A stretch of DNA of 64,000 nt from Stercorarius parasiticus (Eukaryota; Chordata; Aves; Charadriiformes; Stercorariidae), in the NCBI GenBank assembly GCA_013396915.1, contig VWZL01000819.1, positions 248,001-312,000 of the forward strand, in the 5' to 3' direction. How positions within the stretch are numbered: position 1 is the first letter of the stretch; every line of letters begins with the position of its first letter. A program made the translations under genes and the position numbers. This document shows, one piece after another, positions 13,301 to 28,300 of this stretch. The notes beneath the pieces were generated by a model, which was given only the letters and a program-made list of their open reading frames with translations, did no database searches and was not told the origin of the DNA.

Positions 13301-16300
13301 TAAGTTGTCTTTCCTTATGTTGTGCTCTGAAAAAAAGACTTCCAGAATGTTGCATTAGTATTTTTTTATTTCCTGGCTTAAAAATCAGCGTTTGCTTTAG
13401 AAATCCCCCTGTACGTCACAAAAATGTCTTAAGTATATTACATAAAGAAGTGATTATGTCATTACTCATAAATTCTTTATGAGCCTTGTTAGGTTGTTTA
13501 GAGGAAGCAAATACATCACATTCTTCCCCCCAGGCAAATAATTAATTGTTTCTAACAGCTGTAACATGCCAGAGGTCCCCTATATTCTCCAATTCCTGCA
13601 ACAAAAGAAGTTGGTCTGTTTTCCAGCTGTTTTTTGAGTAAAGCTTAAGAACTATTGATTTGTTTCTCTTTCTTTGAAGATTCCTTTACTCTCAGTGACT
13701 TCTCTCATCTTTTTCCTTTTTTGAAGAAGAAATTTGAATGTTTTAAGCAACATAGCCAGCTGCACGCTTCTTTTAATTGAGGTTTCCTGAGCAAAGCTGG
13801 CAAGTGGAATGAATTATAAATTTAAACTGTGCTTTGTGTACAGTGTCCACCTTCTTCAATATAAAAAATTCCTGCTAGGGGGATTACTTTCAAGATAAAG
13901 GTGAAAAAAAAACAAACCAGGGACAGTTGACTCTCTAGTTCAGCACAGTAGTCTTCTGTTCCTGCTTTATTTCCAGGGCTTCTGGATGGTACTGCTGAAA
14001 ACGTTGTCATCCCTGTACTCAAAACCAGTTTGATTTGGTGTGGTAGTGAGGATGCCTTTAGGTGATCTAAAAGAGGTTTACAGAGTGGGAAGTAACATTG
14101 TGTGGAAGCTTTGCCTTTTCTTGCCTCTCCTGTGCTGAAAAGCTATGCAAATAGGTATAAATGGCTAAAAAATACAAGAGGCTGTATGGAGTAACTCTTG
14201 AAGATTTAAAATTGAGGCACCTATTAAGAATTGGATTAAAAGTTGAAGAGGATTTCAGTGATTTTTATATGGAGCCATTAGGAAGAAAAAATGTCTGAAA
14301 ACCAGTGAGCTTGCTTATAGGTCAGGGCAAATTCTGTGGTGATTATCTTCCGTATCTTCAAAAACTTAACCATAGAAAATACAAAAATGAGCAGAAGACA
14401 CATAAGAAATGAAGTCCAGAAGTGGAAAAAGATGCAGAAAGAGGTGTCAAGCAGGTGCACGAGAATTACATAAGGAAGGAAAATCAAGTAACCTTGGAGT
14501 CAAGGGTAGTTCCCTGGATCTCTGCCCATGGCGGAAAACCAGAGGTTGACAAAAATGAAATGGTGGTGGAATTGTAAAAATGAGCTAAAAAGTACTGTGG
14601 CAGTGGTGTGAGCTCTTGCTAAAAGTGCACGTCTTTGAATAGCAGACCTGTACAATGGCTGAAGATGGAAGTCATTTGAATGTCATGAGGCTTGAAAGCC
14701 CGTTGACATTTGGAGAGATGCATTATTTTAAACTGTTTTACCAGTGTGCTTAAAAGATAAACTGAACTTTGCTCTTTTTATCTCACTTAGGCTTTTGGCA
14801 ACGAGCTGATCCCTTCCAGTATGCCGTTGAAGAAAGCAACAGTGTTCCTCAACCCAGCAGCTTGCAAAGGGTAAAATTGCCCCTTCTTTACACTCATATG
14901 TGAGGCACTCTTTCTGTTATTTTTGCTTTGCCATCCACTATAAAAGCCAGCCAGATTTTTGAGCTCATTTTTGCCTCCCTCTGACACCAAGCTGGTGCTA
15001 TGTAACTATGCCAAACTTTATTTCACCAAAAATATTGGGATGAGAAATAGAACTAGATGCTTCAGTTGAAAGAATGATTTCTAAACATATGTATATTTTT
15101 AATTTTTCTTTTATCCCCTGTTTTGGCCTTTGTCATTTCTTTGTATGTGGAATTCCTTCGTATTCCTTCCACACTTTTGTATGTGATGTGTTTCTGTCAT
15201 CAAAAACTGTAGAAATAAGAGTTGACCTTGATTGCTTCAAGGCTTGAAGTTAGCCAGTCGTGATCTTTCTTCTGTGGGAACCCGTCCTTGAAAGGGATGT
15301 GTCCACAAACTGAGAGGCTAAATATGGGCTCAGAGCAAGGCTCCTGGAAGAGGTCGGCTGCTGTTTTTGCATAGAAAAACAGTTATCTTGGATATGATAT
15401 GTGTCTCTCTTTGCTGATGAGCTAAGCTTTGTATCAGTTGCATCTTGGGGAGGGGTGGGGAGTTCTCAGTAACAGTATGAAAGGAATTATGTATCTGACA
15501 TGGAAGTGCTTGGACTTCTATGTGCCTTTGTTCAAAACACCCATGACTGTAAAATGCAAAGTGTTAATAAATTAAGTCTCTGACTTCTAGTCTCATGTTT
15601 CTACTTGTAAGCGATTTATAGTTAATGGCGTAATTATTTTATTATGCAGTTTTAGGCAGAAAATGCATGATTCCTATAACAAAAGAGAGTCAGATAAAAT
15701 TTTGCTTCTAAACTTATTTAATAATATGTAACAATAAATATTTTTTTAAACGTTTCTGAAAACCTAAATGGGCCTTCTTTGTGGTCTTAAAGTCTGGTGC
15801 TCTGCAAGTAATTAATTTTCTAATAAATTTCTTTCTGGAGATCTTGTTTTGTTTTGGTTTGGTTTTTTATAATTATTTTTGGAGAAACCTAGATAACCTC
15901 TACGGCATTTATTAAAACTGCAACAAAAAGCTGACATCTGAGATATGAGTCTAGAAATGTAATCCATTTGAACCAAATGAAATCTCATCTTTCCTGACTA
16001 GCAGGTTGAGTGACTGATTGTGTAGATTGTATGCTCTGTTTTTAAGTAGATTTCTTCATGTTATTCATTGGTTTCTTTCCTTTTCATTTCTTTTAGCCAC
16101 CAGACTAATGAAATAACTTTCGCTCTGTTTTTTCTAGCAAAGCCAGGAACCTTTTTGAAAAGAATGCTGCTCCAATTTTGCACTTATCTGGCTTGGATGT
16201 AACTGTGGTTAAGGTAAGAACTGTTCTCTTAATATAGATACATTGTCTGCTCTGCTTTGTCCTCTTGAAGAACTGAAATTCGCTTCTGGATGCATTTGAA

Positions 16301-19300
16301 ATTCTCAGTTGTCCTGTAGACATCTCGTGAGAAGAAATAAATACTGAGACATTAAGCTGGTACTGAATCTTTTTCTTTTTAATTCACAGTTAATTTACAA
16401 ACTGTGTACTGAATTTTTAATTTTCAGCTAAAGCAGTACATGTGCTTGTCTGTGTGTCTAGAGCGGCCCTTCTATAATTCATGTTTGAGAGAAAACCTCT
16501 AAATATTTGAGTGCTGGCTAGTGGTGCATGCCCATCACTGTTGAAATTGTCAGTTCTGCCTGAACTTGCAGAATTCACAAGTGAGGAACTTTGACGTGCA
16601 GTGGAACTGTTCAGATTAATTAAAAATAACCTTTTATTTTTACACTGAAGATATCTCAGTGTATCCCCAAATAATTCAACATTCCCATCATGAAAGCAGA
16701 ACACAGCTCTAAATGGTTTGAATTAGCAGAGAGGCTTTCTTTGGAAGGAGAAGCAAAAGTAAACATGAAGGATTTCTGATCTTTCTACAGGTTTTTGAAG
16801 CAGGAGCGTGGTTTGCTTGTGGATTTTTTTCAATATAAAACTACTGGGAAATATGATTATTGTTGCCATATTCTAGATCTGTTGAATAAGATCTACTCTG
16901 ATATTTCGTTTAGCCTTTGTGTGTATGTGTTTGCTTGCACATACTGTAGTAGGCAGCAGACTTGTCTTAGAAATTGAAGAAATTTCAGTGAATATAAGTA
17001 ATATGTGGAACTCTCTGGCTGTATGAGAGTAACCGTTAAGCAAATGGATAGATGAGTCTTTCTTTTTTCCTACAGAAGAGAAATCCTAGAAATAGTCACT
17101 TGAGGTCTCACGTTTGGATTTCTGTTTCTTCAGACTGATTATGAGGGACAAGCGAAAAAGCTGCTGGAATTGATGGAAAACACCGATCTGATCATTATTG
17201 CAGGAGGAGATGGCACAGTACAAGAGGTACTGCAGAAGCTTTGAGCTGGTTTGTTGAGAATCACAGTCAGGCTGAGGGTGAGAAGATTGAGTCTGTGTAA
17301 TGTAGTGACATCGTAACAGCTATTACTGGAGATTTGTCCATTTTAGTATCTGTGTTTTCAGTCAATGTTATAATCTTCTGGGGATAAGAAAACTCTGCTA
17401 GTTGGTATTAGTCTAAAAGTGATGATGGGAGATGGGATTGGGGGCAGAAGGCATGTGTGACATAACTATCTTCGAGAATTTTATTTTAGAATGAGAAATT
17501 TATTTGGGGAGACATGATTCTAACTTTTTCTTTCTGTTTAATGCAGCTGTAATGGTTTAATTTTTAAAGTTCATTCCTATCTGTGCTCCCCCAGAGGAAT
17601 GCATATTTTGCTAAGTGGGAAGCAAATAATTTAAAAATTACGTGTGAGTGATAACAAAGCATGGTATGTATTTAATAAATGCCTGTTGTCAAGATGATTA
17701 ATGACGGAGCAAACTACCACCAGAACTGGGGGATACTCTGTTTTTCAAGGAAGATTGTATTTTATTAAAGCATTTCCTGGAATGCTAACCACTAGCTTCA
17801 TAAGGCAATGGCTAAATGAAATGCAATGACTTTAAGAGCAAGTGGTCAGAATAGGTTTGCAAGTTTCTCCTGGCCTTAAAATTGATTATTGTTAATTGCA
17901 CACTGACCTATGCTATTTTTGCATTATGCAGAGCATTATTCAGTGTTAAAATGTTTCCACTGGCATTGGTTGTGGCACCAGCATATACTTATGCGCACTC
18001 ATAACCCTGCTATTTCCACCATGTTTGCACACTAAACATGCCTTCTTTCTTATGTAAGCGACTGTAGGACCTTCCATAAAAGAGTAGCTGCTCCTTAAAT
18101 CTTTTCCAAACAGTAAATGTGGGTATGAATTTCATAGCTTTCTACTGTAACTGAAAAAATAATTTCTCAGAGCTGGGCATGTCCCCTGTTTTTCAGGTCA
18201 TAACTGGACTCCTCCGCAGAGCAGATGAGGTGAGGAAGAGTGATTTTTTTATTATTATTTATTTTTTAAAATCTTGTTTATTTCTTAGAGGAAGTGTCTT
18301 GTGCATCCACTGTGATCTCTTGGCCTCAGCTGTCTTCTACAGATATGTTGCTTACTAATCTGGAGCCAGCTTGCTGCGTAATAAGTCAGCCATGCTAGTG
18401 TCCTGCAATTCTGCCTGTTGTTCTTTGTTCCCTTTCTCAGGGAGTGCAGTGGCTCCCAAGCCACGGCTTTGGGAAGTTTCCAGCATCAGAGCAGGGATGT
18501 GGAGAAGCCAAATGCACAACTTCCAAAGACCCAGGGACCAGCTGTGTATGCCGCTTTGTTTGGCAGAAGCTTCAGGCGAAACTACATGTTTTTCTTGTAT
18601 TTGCACAAGCCTGAATCTGAATCCATTTATGGCTATGCTCCTATCACTTTATGACTGCTTTGCCATTTTTTCAAGTGGTGAATACCTACCTATGCAGATG
18701 GCTGCAGAAAGCAAATTGTAACCTCTCAAGGTGGATCGCTCTGAATGGAAATGAGAGAGATTTTTCTTTTTAAAGAGGGAGGACAGTGTTGTTGAAGAAA
18801 GGAGGGAATCATTGTTCCCAAAACCTTCTGGCAGGAGCTGGCAAAAGCTCAATTAAATGATCCAGGCAAGATTATGATGATATCCTTGGCAGCTAGAATT
18901 GTATCTGTTTAGGCAGTTGCTTTGTCTGAATGTGACGAGAAGCTCTGCAACCAAGACAGTATTTTTAAAAGGACGCTGGCTGTATCAATTCTGAGACATC
19001 AATTTTTTAAATTTAATATTATTATAGTTGGCCCCTGACACCTCTATAATCTAAAGATATTGAAAGAAAAGTTTTAGAGGCTTTACTGGCTAGTTTTTCT
19101 TCTCTGTTTTTTGACTTACTGTCTTTATGTAGCTTGGGTTGATTTGCAGCAGCATAGAAAATTCTGCATCTGGCACTATTTTGGGTGGAATATACTGCAT
19201 TGTAGTATTGCCACTGTCTCACTTTATGCCTTTAGCCAGGGAATTCTTGTCCTTCATATCACTCTGTCCGAGGAGTAGAGATCTGCAGTTCAGCCCCCTC

Positions 19301-22300
19301 ACTCTGTACTCTGCTTCCCCTTTTTTACCCTGGTATCTCATACCACTGTTGCGTGGATAAGAAGAGCCTGTGCATGGTATTCCAGAAATGCTGTTCCTAG
19401 CAGTCAGGGGAGCAGAGCGTGACTGCATGAGCTGCAAACAGCCCATCGTCTGCAGGCTGTAAAACAATTCTGAAGAAAATGAGAGAAGGGTATTTGAGAC
19501 GTGTTAAGACTTGCAGGTGACACAGATAGCAAGGGAGAGTGGGTGGGCATGAAGTGAGAGGGGTGTTATTTAGTCGGTGTGGATTTGCAGTATCATGGTG
19601 CTGCTAGCTGCAGTGCCCAGGAGGGAGATGGTACATTGTGATATATGGTAGTTTACATTGATTTGCTGACACGCTTCAAGAAGCACAGTTTATTATGAGG
19701 TATAGTGTAATAACTTGCTCCTTCAACAAGCCCTTTTGCTGAACTGTGGTACAGAAAAATAACACGGTCAATGACTTCCAAAAATTAGACCTGCTGCTGC
19801 TTCATGATTTGGATGCCAGAGGAATCAATTAATTTCCTTTCCTTAACCGAGAAAATCTCTTTGCCATGCAAGGTTACTCGATCAGATGGGGATTTCTGCC
19901 ATGGTAAATGAGATTCAGAGCTTGTGATGCCACCGTCAGTATTAAGAAAGATGGCAGATTGCTGACAGAATCCATGCATTAGTTAGGATGTGGCTGCCAA
20001 CCTGCATGTAACAATGCTCTTAATGATTACAGAGAGCTCCTTTGTACCCAGTTGGCAGTGGTGGCTTCACAGATTCGGATGCCATGTTCTGAGTCATTAT
20101 GTATTACTGCCTCATTTAAGGAAGTGCCTGGCTGCTTAGTGCCAAAGGGGTGATATCAGGCACAGCTGTGATCTCCACACAGGAAGCTTCGTTCAGCTGA
20201 TGCAAATGTTAATTTACTCTCCTCCTGTGTCCAGGCTGTCTTCAGTAAGATTCCTATAGGATTCATACCTCTTGGGAAGACCTGCACTCTGAGCAACACG
20301 CTCTACCCTGAGAGCACGAACCAAGTCCAGTAAGTATTACGTGTTTCTGAAAGGGGGCTTTTTTTGGTTTGTTTTCAAGGAGTAGTGCTTCTCAGTAGCT
20401 TGATACTTTTCTTTTTCTTCTATGTTACATAGAAGTTGGCAGTCTCTGGGCAGAACCTGATGATTCTCTGGACTTGCCTGAGTTAATGTCTTCCAAAAAC
20501 TGACTAAAATTAAGAGAAGGAAATGTATGTATTATTAGAACATGAAATAATTTGCTGTGGCTAATTTCTCTGTGATCGTGTGATATTCAGAGTTTTCAAA
20601 AAAAAAAAAATGCTTAAAAGGATCAAGTCTCTTAGGAATAGTCAGAAAGGATATAGCAAGGATATGACAAAACGAGACAAAAAAAAGTCCTCTTTCCATC
20701 CCTGCTGTAGTTTAAGAATTCTAGAAACCAGTGCACGAATAACCTGGTTAGGACCTGCAAAGTAAAACATACAAGAGTATTTTTATGGTAAAGGTTGGAT
20801 CCCATTACTGACTTCTGCAGGGTTTCTTGCCAATCCCTGTGATGGGATTGATGCTGGCAACTCTCCAACAACCTGAATCTTATCTGTCAGCATCCTGGAT
20901 ATAATCCAGTCTGGCAGTATCTGTTGTCTGCGTTTCTGTTTGTTGTAAGTTTGTTTTGTCCATTTCTGAAGTAAAAAGGCTAGTCAACTATGCTTTCGTT
21001 TCCCCACGCTTCATTTCTTTTAAAGTTTTTCCTTCCTCTCCTCCCATACTAATGAATATATTTCTCCTTGCTCCTGAAATCTGTTCACTTTGGTTCTCCC
21101 AGTAACTCATTAACATTCTTCTTTGCGGAACCCTTGCTGGTATCCATCATACATGAAACCCACGAGCCAACTGGCATAACATCCTTCATTAAAACTACCA
21201 GAGTGCTTTGAAGCTCAGCAAGATGGACAAGGCTGTAATCAGCAGCTAAGATTAAAATAATAATTTATGTTTGGGTTCTAGAGAGGCTGTTTGAAATGAA
21301 CGATCATCTTGTCCCAAGGTAATGAACTATGCAGGTGAGACTGCAGCATATTGGTGAAGTTGAAAGGAATTTGGTCAATAGGCTGCTTAACAACCCACAC
21401 CAGTAACAGAACCTGACTTAAGAAGTACAGAAGTGATATTTTAAAAAGAAATATTTGGGCTTTGGTTCCTTCGGCACTATTAGAGCTTACCTTTAGAGTG
21501 TAAGAACTGTAGAGGTCTTATAGAAAGATAAGAGTTAGGAGAAAAGAAGGGCTGAGGGAAGAACTTCTTCCCTGGGAGGGCGCTTCCTTCTCCATTTCAG
21601 TATTCTAAGCCTGATGAAGCCAAAGGCAATTTCTCCTGCTGATTCACATGAATATTGGGCTAGATCTGAAGACTACGTTTGGTTTTGGTTGGGTTTTTTT
21701 TTCCCCCCTGTGCAGCTGAGACACTGGAAATGTGTGCAATGTGAATTAAAATTTCACCGAACTTTGAAAACAAGGGAGGAGTTTTAATGAAATATATGCT
21801 TCAAGGTCTGAACATAGAGGCTTCTTTATGAACTTGAACACTTTTGTTTACAAAATCTTTAGTGCCATGCTTTATGACTTGAAATGAGAAAGTGCCTTAG
21901 CTACTGTCCACAACTTAACAGAGACCAAAACTACATGAGCAGTGCTGATAGGCAGATTTTTGTTGATTAAAAACGTCAAAACAAATTTACATACTAAGGC
22001 AATTTAATCTCAGACCCATGAATTGAGACCAGTCTTATGACCATCCCCTTTTCTCCCAGTTTGTTATACTTGCTACCAATAAAATAAAACAACGATTTGG
22101 GTCCTTAGTGTGTTAAGGATCAGAAACGGCAAGTAACAGAGTTGGCGTGTGATCTGACAGATTAACAAAGAAGGAGGAATCTCTGAAAAGCTTAGGCTAA
22201 GAACTTCCTTTTGTTTTTCAGGTCTTCTGCTATTTGTTAGAACACAGGCTTTGTCATGTGTTGCACCCACCCAGTTTGCTTTCTGATTGACAGAGTTCTT

Positions 22301-25300
22301 TCCCTGGGGTTGTTCTGTTTGCTGCAAAAAAAGCCCCACCTGGACTTGGAGTGGGGTTTGCTGAAAAAAGGTGTGATGTTAAAGCTTACTTTTTTCCTCC
22401 CTTCCTGTTTCTTTCCCTTTGCTTCTTTCCTGTTTGTTTTGCAGACATATTACTAATGCTACGTTGGCCATTTTGAAGGGAGAGACAGTTCCACTTGATG
22501 TCTTGCAGATCAAGGTAAAAGCATCTGCTTATTTGGCACCCAACATTCCTAAAACTTTCCTATTATCATCTCGTTCTGTTTACATGGACTGCTTTTCCTT
22601 TGTGTAATGCTGTCATGAATTTTGGTTTGTGATATCAGCAGTTCTGATGGCAGTCATTTCTCCACTGTATGCCATGACATCAGATAGTCTAAACTGGAGA
22701 AAACACTAGAATGCCTGAACATCTTTTTTTGAGGCTCACAGAGTATTTATGAATACAAAACTTACTAACGCCGATATTTCTGTAGAAATGGTGAGAGATA
22801 ACAATAGCTGTCTGAGCTGATTTAATGCATTCATGTGTTGTGGAGTTAATAGCTTTCTTTTACAAACTGAAAAATGTGAAATGGGAAAACTTTTGACTAT
22901 GCCTCCTATGGTTTTTGAATACAATTTTTCTGTTATGTTGCAGAATGGACATTTCTGCAGTGAGAACTTAGTGTCACTGTGCAGAGCTCCTTGCTTTTGG
23001 CTGACAATATCCACAAAATGAAATGGTCGCTGCTGGGTGTGCCATCAGACTCGATCAACCTCTTCAAAACTTCACCTCTTATATTCCTCTCTGGGAGCAG
23101 ATGAAACGTATAGCACTTAAATTTTGCTTAGCTTTATTGCAGTTGGCTATTCATCGTACCTCTTCTGTGAAATTTCACTTTTAGGATGAATCAGAAATCC
23201 GTTTTTGTATAGAAATACATATATTTCTATATGCAAAAAAACAAAGCTGGAAGCAAGGTAAGAGAAAGCAATTTCACAATGTTTATTTTTCTTTACAGGG
23301 AGAAAAGGAACAGCCTGTATTTGCAGTAACTGGTTTAAGATGGGGATCTTACAGAGATGCAGGAGTTAAAGTTAGCAAGTAAGAAAATACTGTTTTTTGA
23401 AACTGTACCTTTTTTAGCATCTGTTGCCTAAAAAGACATACTCCCTTCTTGTAAAGAAGTCTTTTTTTGATGTAGGCATTTGACAGGCGGAGGCACCCAC
23501 ACTTGTTAAGTCTTGCATTACACACATGGGAGCGTAAGACATTTCAGCATTTTTGTCATTTGAAATAAACACTTACTTGGTGCTGACCTGTGCTTTTAAG
23601 TACTTAACTTTCTGCTTGCCTTGTGGTGCCCACTTCTGGAACTTTATTCAGATTGTATCAGTGGGAAAAACTCTCCCTTGAGTAAAGTCTAAGTAAAGTA
23701 ATTGGCCATTGTTTTTCATCAGTTGCCAATGAAAAGATGTACGCAGACTCTGTAACTCGATTCCAACAAGGGACATCAGATGCAGTAGAAATGCCCTTCA
23801 ATTCCTGCCAGAAATGGCACGGACCGTGCTGTCTGATGACTGTTCTCTGAATGCTAAACTAATAATTGTTGTGCTTTCTCCAAATGGACATTTAAAATGC
23901 CACTGTCTGTATCAAATGACTAGCATTATCTGGTGAAGAAGCAGCAGGGCCAAAGCAGTTCGCTTCTCAGACTTATGGAGGAATTGCAGCACATGCCTCT
24001 GCTGCACAGCTGTAAGGATCTACTGTGTGTTTTGGGAATGAGCTACCTTTGTCAGGAAACAAGAGGTAGCAGACATCTGGAGTCTGACTGGCAGATATTT
24101 GAGTAGGATCAAGAGGTGATATAGAGTGGGGGAGATGCAGTAAATGCCCAGGGTGTCTGTCCCTGGGAAGCAAGGGACATGCTTGGTAGTTTGCGTAGGT
24201 GCTGACTTGGTTGTGCTGCAGGCTCTCTTGCTAATTGCAGCCCGAAGATGAAGGAAGTGCACTTCTCTCCCCTCTGCATTCTCACTAGACTTCCTGTGTG
24301 TGCCCTGTTTTTTGCCTTGTGTCAGCCTTCACATCTTTTCCTGCGGCAGTTCCCTTTCGCAAGAGTCTTTTGGACTCAGTGCTGGAGGCACGATAGCATC
24401 TCTTGTACTTGGGGCAGCGTGAGCATTTTCAAAATTCTTTCTCTTCCATGAATGTTTTTGAATACACAGAAAATGTGTCCAGCTTGGAAAGCACTTCGGA
24501 CACAAAAGAACAGGTGCTCAGAATGTGCTTGGGACAAGGATCGTGTGTACTTGTCCTGTTTTTATACTTCTTCCTAAGCATCCACTTTTGGTCCCTGTCA
24601 GAGATGGGTTATTGGCCTAAATGAACGTTTGGAGTATTCCAGTACAAGTGATCTTATATGTAAAAGAAGGCACCTACTATGACGGGAGCCAAGCCATAAG
24701 CCGCAATTCCAGAAATTTGTCTCAATGGCCCTCTGCTAAGCACTGTCTTGGTGGAGACATGGTGCTGGTTTATGTTTTTGAGGTTTTATTATTTTACAGA
24801 CAGTTTCACGACTTGATGAAAGTGGTGTGATAGCTGCACGCTTAAATCTGCAGTACTCTTGAGCTGATGGTGTTTAATGTGCTTTGTTGACCTTCTTTGG
24901 TGGAAGACAGTGATCAAAATGTGTGCCAAGCCTGCCTAAATATAGTCACATCTTTAGATTCTATACAATACCTTATGGCTGGCAGGATTTTTATTTTGCA
25001 AAACATTTATTTTGATCTGAGAATCCTTTGGGGCAAATTGATGTTTGCTGGCTCTGTTCTTTTGTCACTGAAGCTATAGATTTTTGCTTGTTTGTTTGTT
25101 TCCTCCAGCCTCATTCTTTATTGCATATTGTGAAGATGCATCCCACCAGCTGTTAGACCACAGATCTTTAAATCATTTCCAGTTGTGTCACATAACTAGG
25201 TAAAATTCTGCTACGGAGATGTCATGCTGCCTGTAGTGAAGATTGTATACTGTATTTTTGTGATCTGCAACTCAGGAAAAGGATGTCACTGCTAAGCTGC

Positions 25301-28300
25301 TGGTGATGTATAGACACTGTCTTACAGTATCACAAAGCTAAATGTTGTAGGGTAGCATTAACTTTGGTGGCAAACAAGTCTGTGTGCTCTGACTTCATGC
25401 AAGATTTCTCTCTTTCCCAGTATTGACCCCTGGATATCTTAGAAGTTCTTTCTGTGTTCTTTTTTTTCAGGTACTGGTACCTTGGGCCTCTGAAAACCAA
25501 AGCAGCTCACTTTTTCAGTATGTTTAAGGTAAAGAGTAATTTCAGGGAAAGTGGTTTTGTAGTTGTGAAATGAAAAGGCTGACTATGCTTTGTATTATTT
25601 GTCTGCAAGTTTTTATGAAAGGTTCTGGTAACAATATAAAATGGGAGTGAAACTCAACTTGTTAAAAAACCTACCAATTGATAGACGTTACATCTGAAGA
25701 GATGAAGGGGATGAGGAATACTTTAAAAAAAAAAAAAAATTCTTTACTGAGGATCTGTTGCTGCAAGATCACCAGGGGGAGCCAGTAACTACCTTTGAAA
25801 CTGGAGTGCAGTAGTGGTGATGAAGATAATCGCCAAAGTGCTCTGTCACCTTTTTTCAGCAGTCTTTCTAATGATAACATTTCATCCTGATTTATTCATC
25901 TGGCAGGAGTTTCTGTAATTAGACTGCTCATGCACGTTGATAATCAGGCTTCCATGTGTAGTAACATGAACATGAAGATTAATAGCTTATCTCACCTTAA
26001 ACTTCTCTGTTGATTAAAATTGATCCTGGAAAGATTAAAATTTGACCTGCATGAAAGGTGAGGCATTTTTATTCACATGCTTTTCCTGTTCTCTGAACAT
26101 ATGAGGAGCCTCATGGAAGTGTGGAAATACCCAGGAGCTGGTATGGTAGATCAGATTGTGCAGTCCAACCATGCTGTCTGTGATACTGCTAGTGCTTCCT
26201 TTATAGGGTGCTCCTGTAAAGGGGGGTTAAAAGTTAAATTGTAATGAGTCCATGAAAGCTTTTTCCCCCCGCCCCCATCCCCAGGAAATTTGAGATGATG
26301 ATTCTGTGTGCTGGCATTCTAGATAGGAATCTATTCTTCACTTCTCTGCAGCCCGTTTCTCACTCTTGCTGAGTCCTTAGCGGCAGTCCTTAGTGGCAGT
26401 CATACTGGATTTCACTGGTGAACTGTTCACAGCACATCAAAAAGATCTGTTTAACCTGCTCAACATTAAAGAGAAGTGGCCACTATTTTCTGCTATTAAG
26501 ACAGAAAAGTTTCTACCTGATCTCCGCTAATTGTGGTGTTCATTGCTTTGTGTGCCTCTTATGTTATCATTTTGTTAATTTCTGTAAGAAATTATGGCTC
26601 CAGCCTGTTGAACTTAATACCTTCCTAGCTTGTCTTTGCAGATGTGCACTTCATCTTTTCTGGTTTTGCTGTAGTTGTCCTTTGAAACAGGATGTCCTGT
26701 AGCTGAAAACAGTGTAAGGCAAAAGAGCTCACCTCTGATGACATTGTTATGAGTGTTATCATCTCTTCTAAAATATACAGGCTTAAATTATCACAGCATT
26801 GCTGCTTTTTCCTTTGATACTTATTGTTTGTGCATTGACCTACTGATCCAACCTCTGTTTGTCCTGTTTATTATCTAAGTATGATAATGGAGTCTTACCT
26901 TGCTGTCAGAGGTGTGAGGTAAATTAGCTTAACCTGTGCTACACAATCCGAAACTACTTCTCAAGTCTTGTACATAGAAAAATAATTATATTGACTACAC
27001 GTGAGCTCTTAGCTGTGTTGTTGTAGTATATAAATTTAAAAAATAATCGTATTATTCCCTCTGTAAATCCTATGTTTTGAGCATTTCAGAAATTATTTTT
27101 AAAACACAATGAGAGGAAATAAACTTTGTCAGCACTTGGAAGTATTTCAAGAGCTAAGGTTCTTCTGTGGCCCATCAATTCCTGGCATTGGAATCTGAAA
27201 TATCTCCGAGAGTAATGTATTACTACTACATATTTTTTTTTTTACTTTTTTTTCCCCCTCAGATGCTTTGTAAAGCTCACCTGACTTGCCTTAAGACCTG
27301 TTGTATTGCTGTTTATAAGCACCTGACTATCAGGTCAGATCTTGATTGTTTGAGTTGTTGGAGATCAAAGGCCTGCCAGGTTTTCATGCCCCTTGGCTGC
27401 ACACAGCACTGTAATCTTTGCCTGTTTGCCCTAGACCCTGCTGTACAGTTACTCTTTGAGGTTGCCTTTGTGCCATGCAGAAACCAATTGTGCTTTCAAG
27501 CATGAATGTTGACCTTGCCGGATTTGGTTGTTGCCTCCAGCCAAAAGCAGCTGTGTCACCCTGCCACACATCAGCAGCAAAGAAAACATCCCTTTACCCT
27601 CTGCCTGTAGAGGGGAAAATTCCTCACTTCTGTGTGGGGAAGGAGTAGGTTAGTAGGCTTGGGAACTGTGGGTAATCTTTTCCAAGCTGCAAAAATGTCA
27701 TCTCTCATATGTATCTGGAGGCTGGGGAGCAGTAAAGTAGGCTGAGGCCGTAGTGGGATCTAGGTGCTCCGAATGAGTACTTGGGAGCACAGAATAAATA
27801 GTCTGAAGGACTAAACAGAATAAACTTGTAGTTGCTCAACAAAAGGCCCTTTATCTTCTGTCTTTCCTTTCCATGTAAATCCAAGGAATGGCCTCAGAAA
27901 CATCAAGCTGCTCTCATGTATCTGGGTCCAACTGAGAGACCTCCAGAAGAGCCAGAGGAGAAACCGTCCAGACCTCCTTTGTATGTGAGGCTTTACAGAC
28001 GACTTCGGTTATACTGGGCATCTCCTCCAAAAGGTGAGGTGTGTATATTTTGGCATAAACTCGTAGGCAAGCTTTACTCCTCTAGTAGATCAGAGGCAGG
28101 GGAACGGGATTTTTCTTTACTTTTCTGCTCTCTCATTTTTATATTATTATTTATTAAAACTGTGACCTCATCAAGATAGTTACAGTGGTATCTGCCAGAA
28201 ATGGAACAGAGTAGTCCTCTCAGTGCTTGTGGTCTCATAAACAAAAATGCATTTTTAAAGAACTCGGGATGTTTCTTGGGCTCACAGTTGCTTGCCATTG

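Larger units (their letters stand above)
14871..25470 (+). other. AGK: AGK introns 3 to 9
   Basis: The intervals between exons are 14871-16137, 16214-17133, 17227-18196, 18230-20234, 20330-22444, 22515-23298 and 23379-25470. They are AT-rich with short A/T runs (for example near 18245-18270 and 20599-20611). I recognised no extra exon, RNA gene or mobile element in them. Confidence 0.75.

Noticed and set aside
27167..27505. A 112-codon + strand frame in AGK intron 10
   Set aside because: It is cysteine/leucine-rich without domain similarity, and adding it would break the continuous AGK exon 10 to 11 junction.
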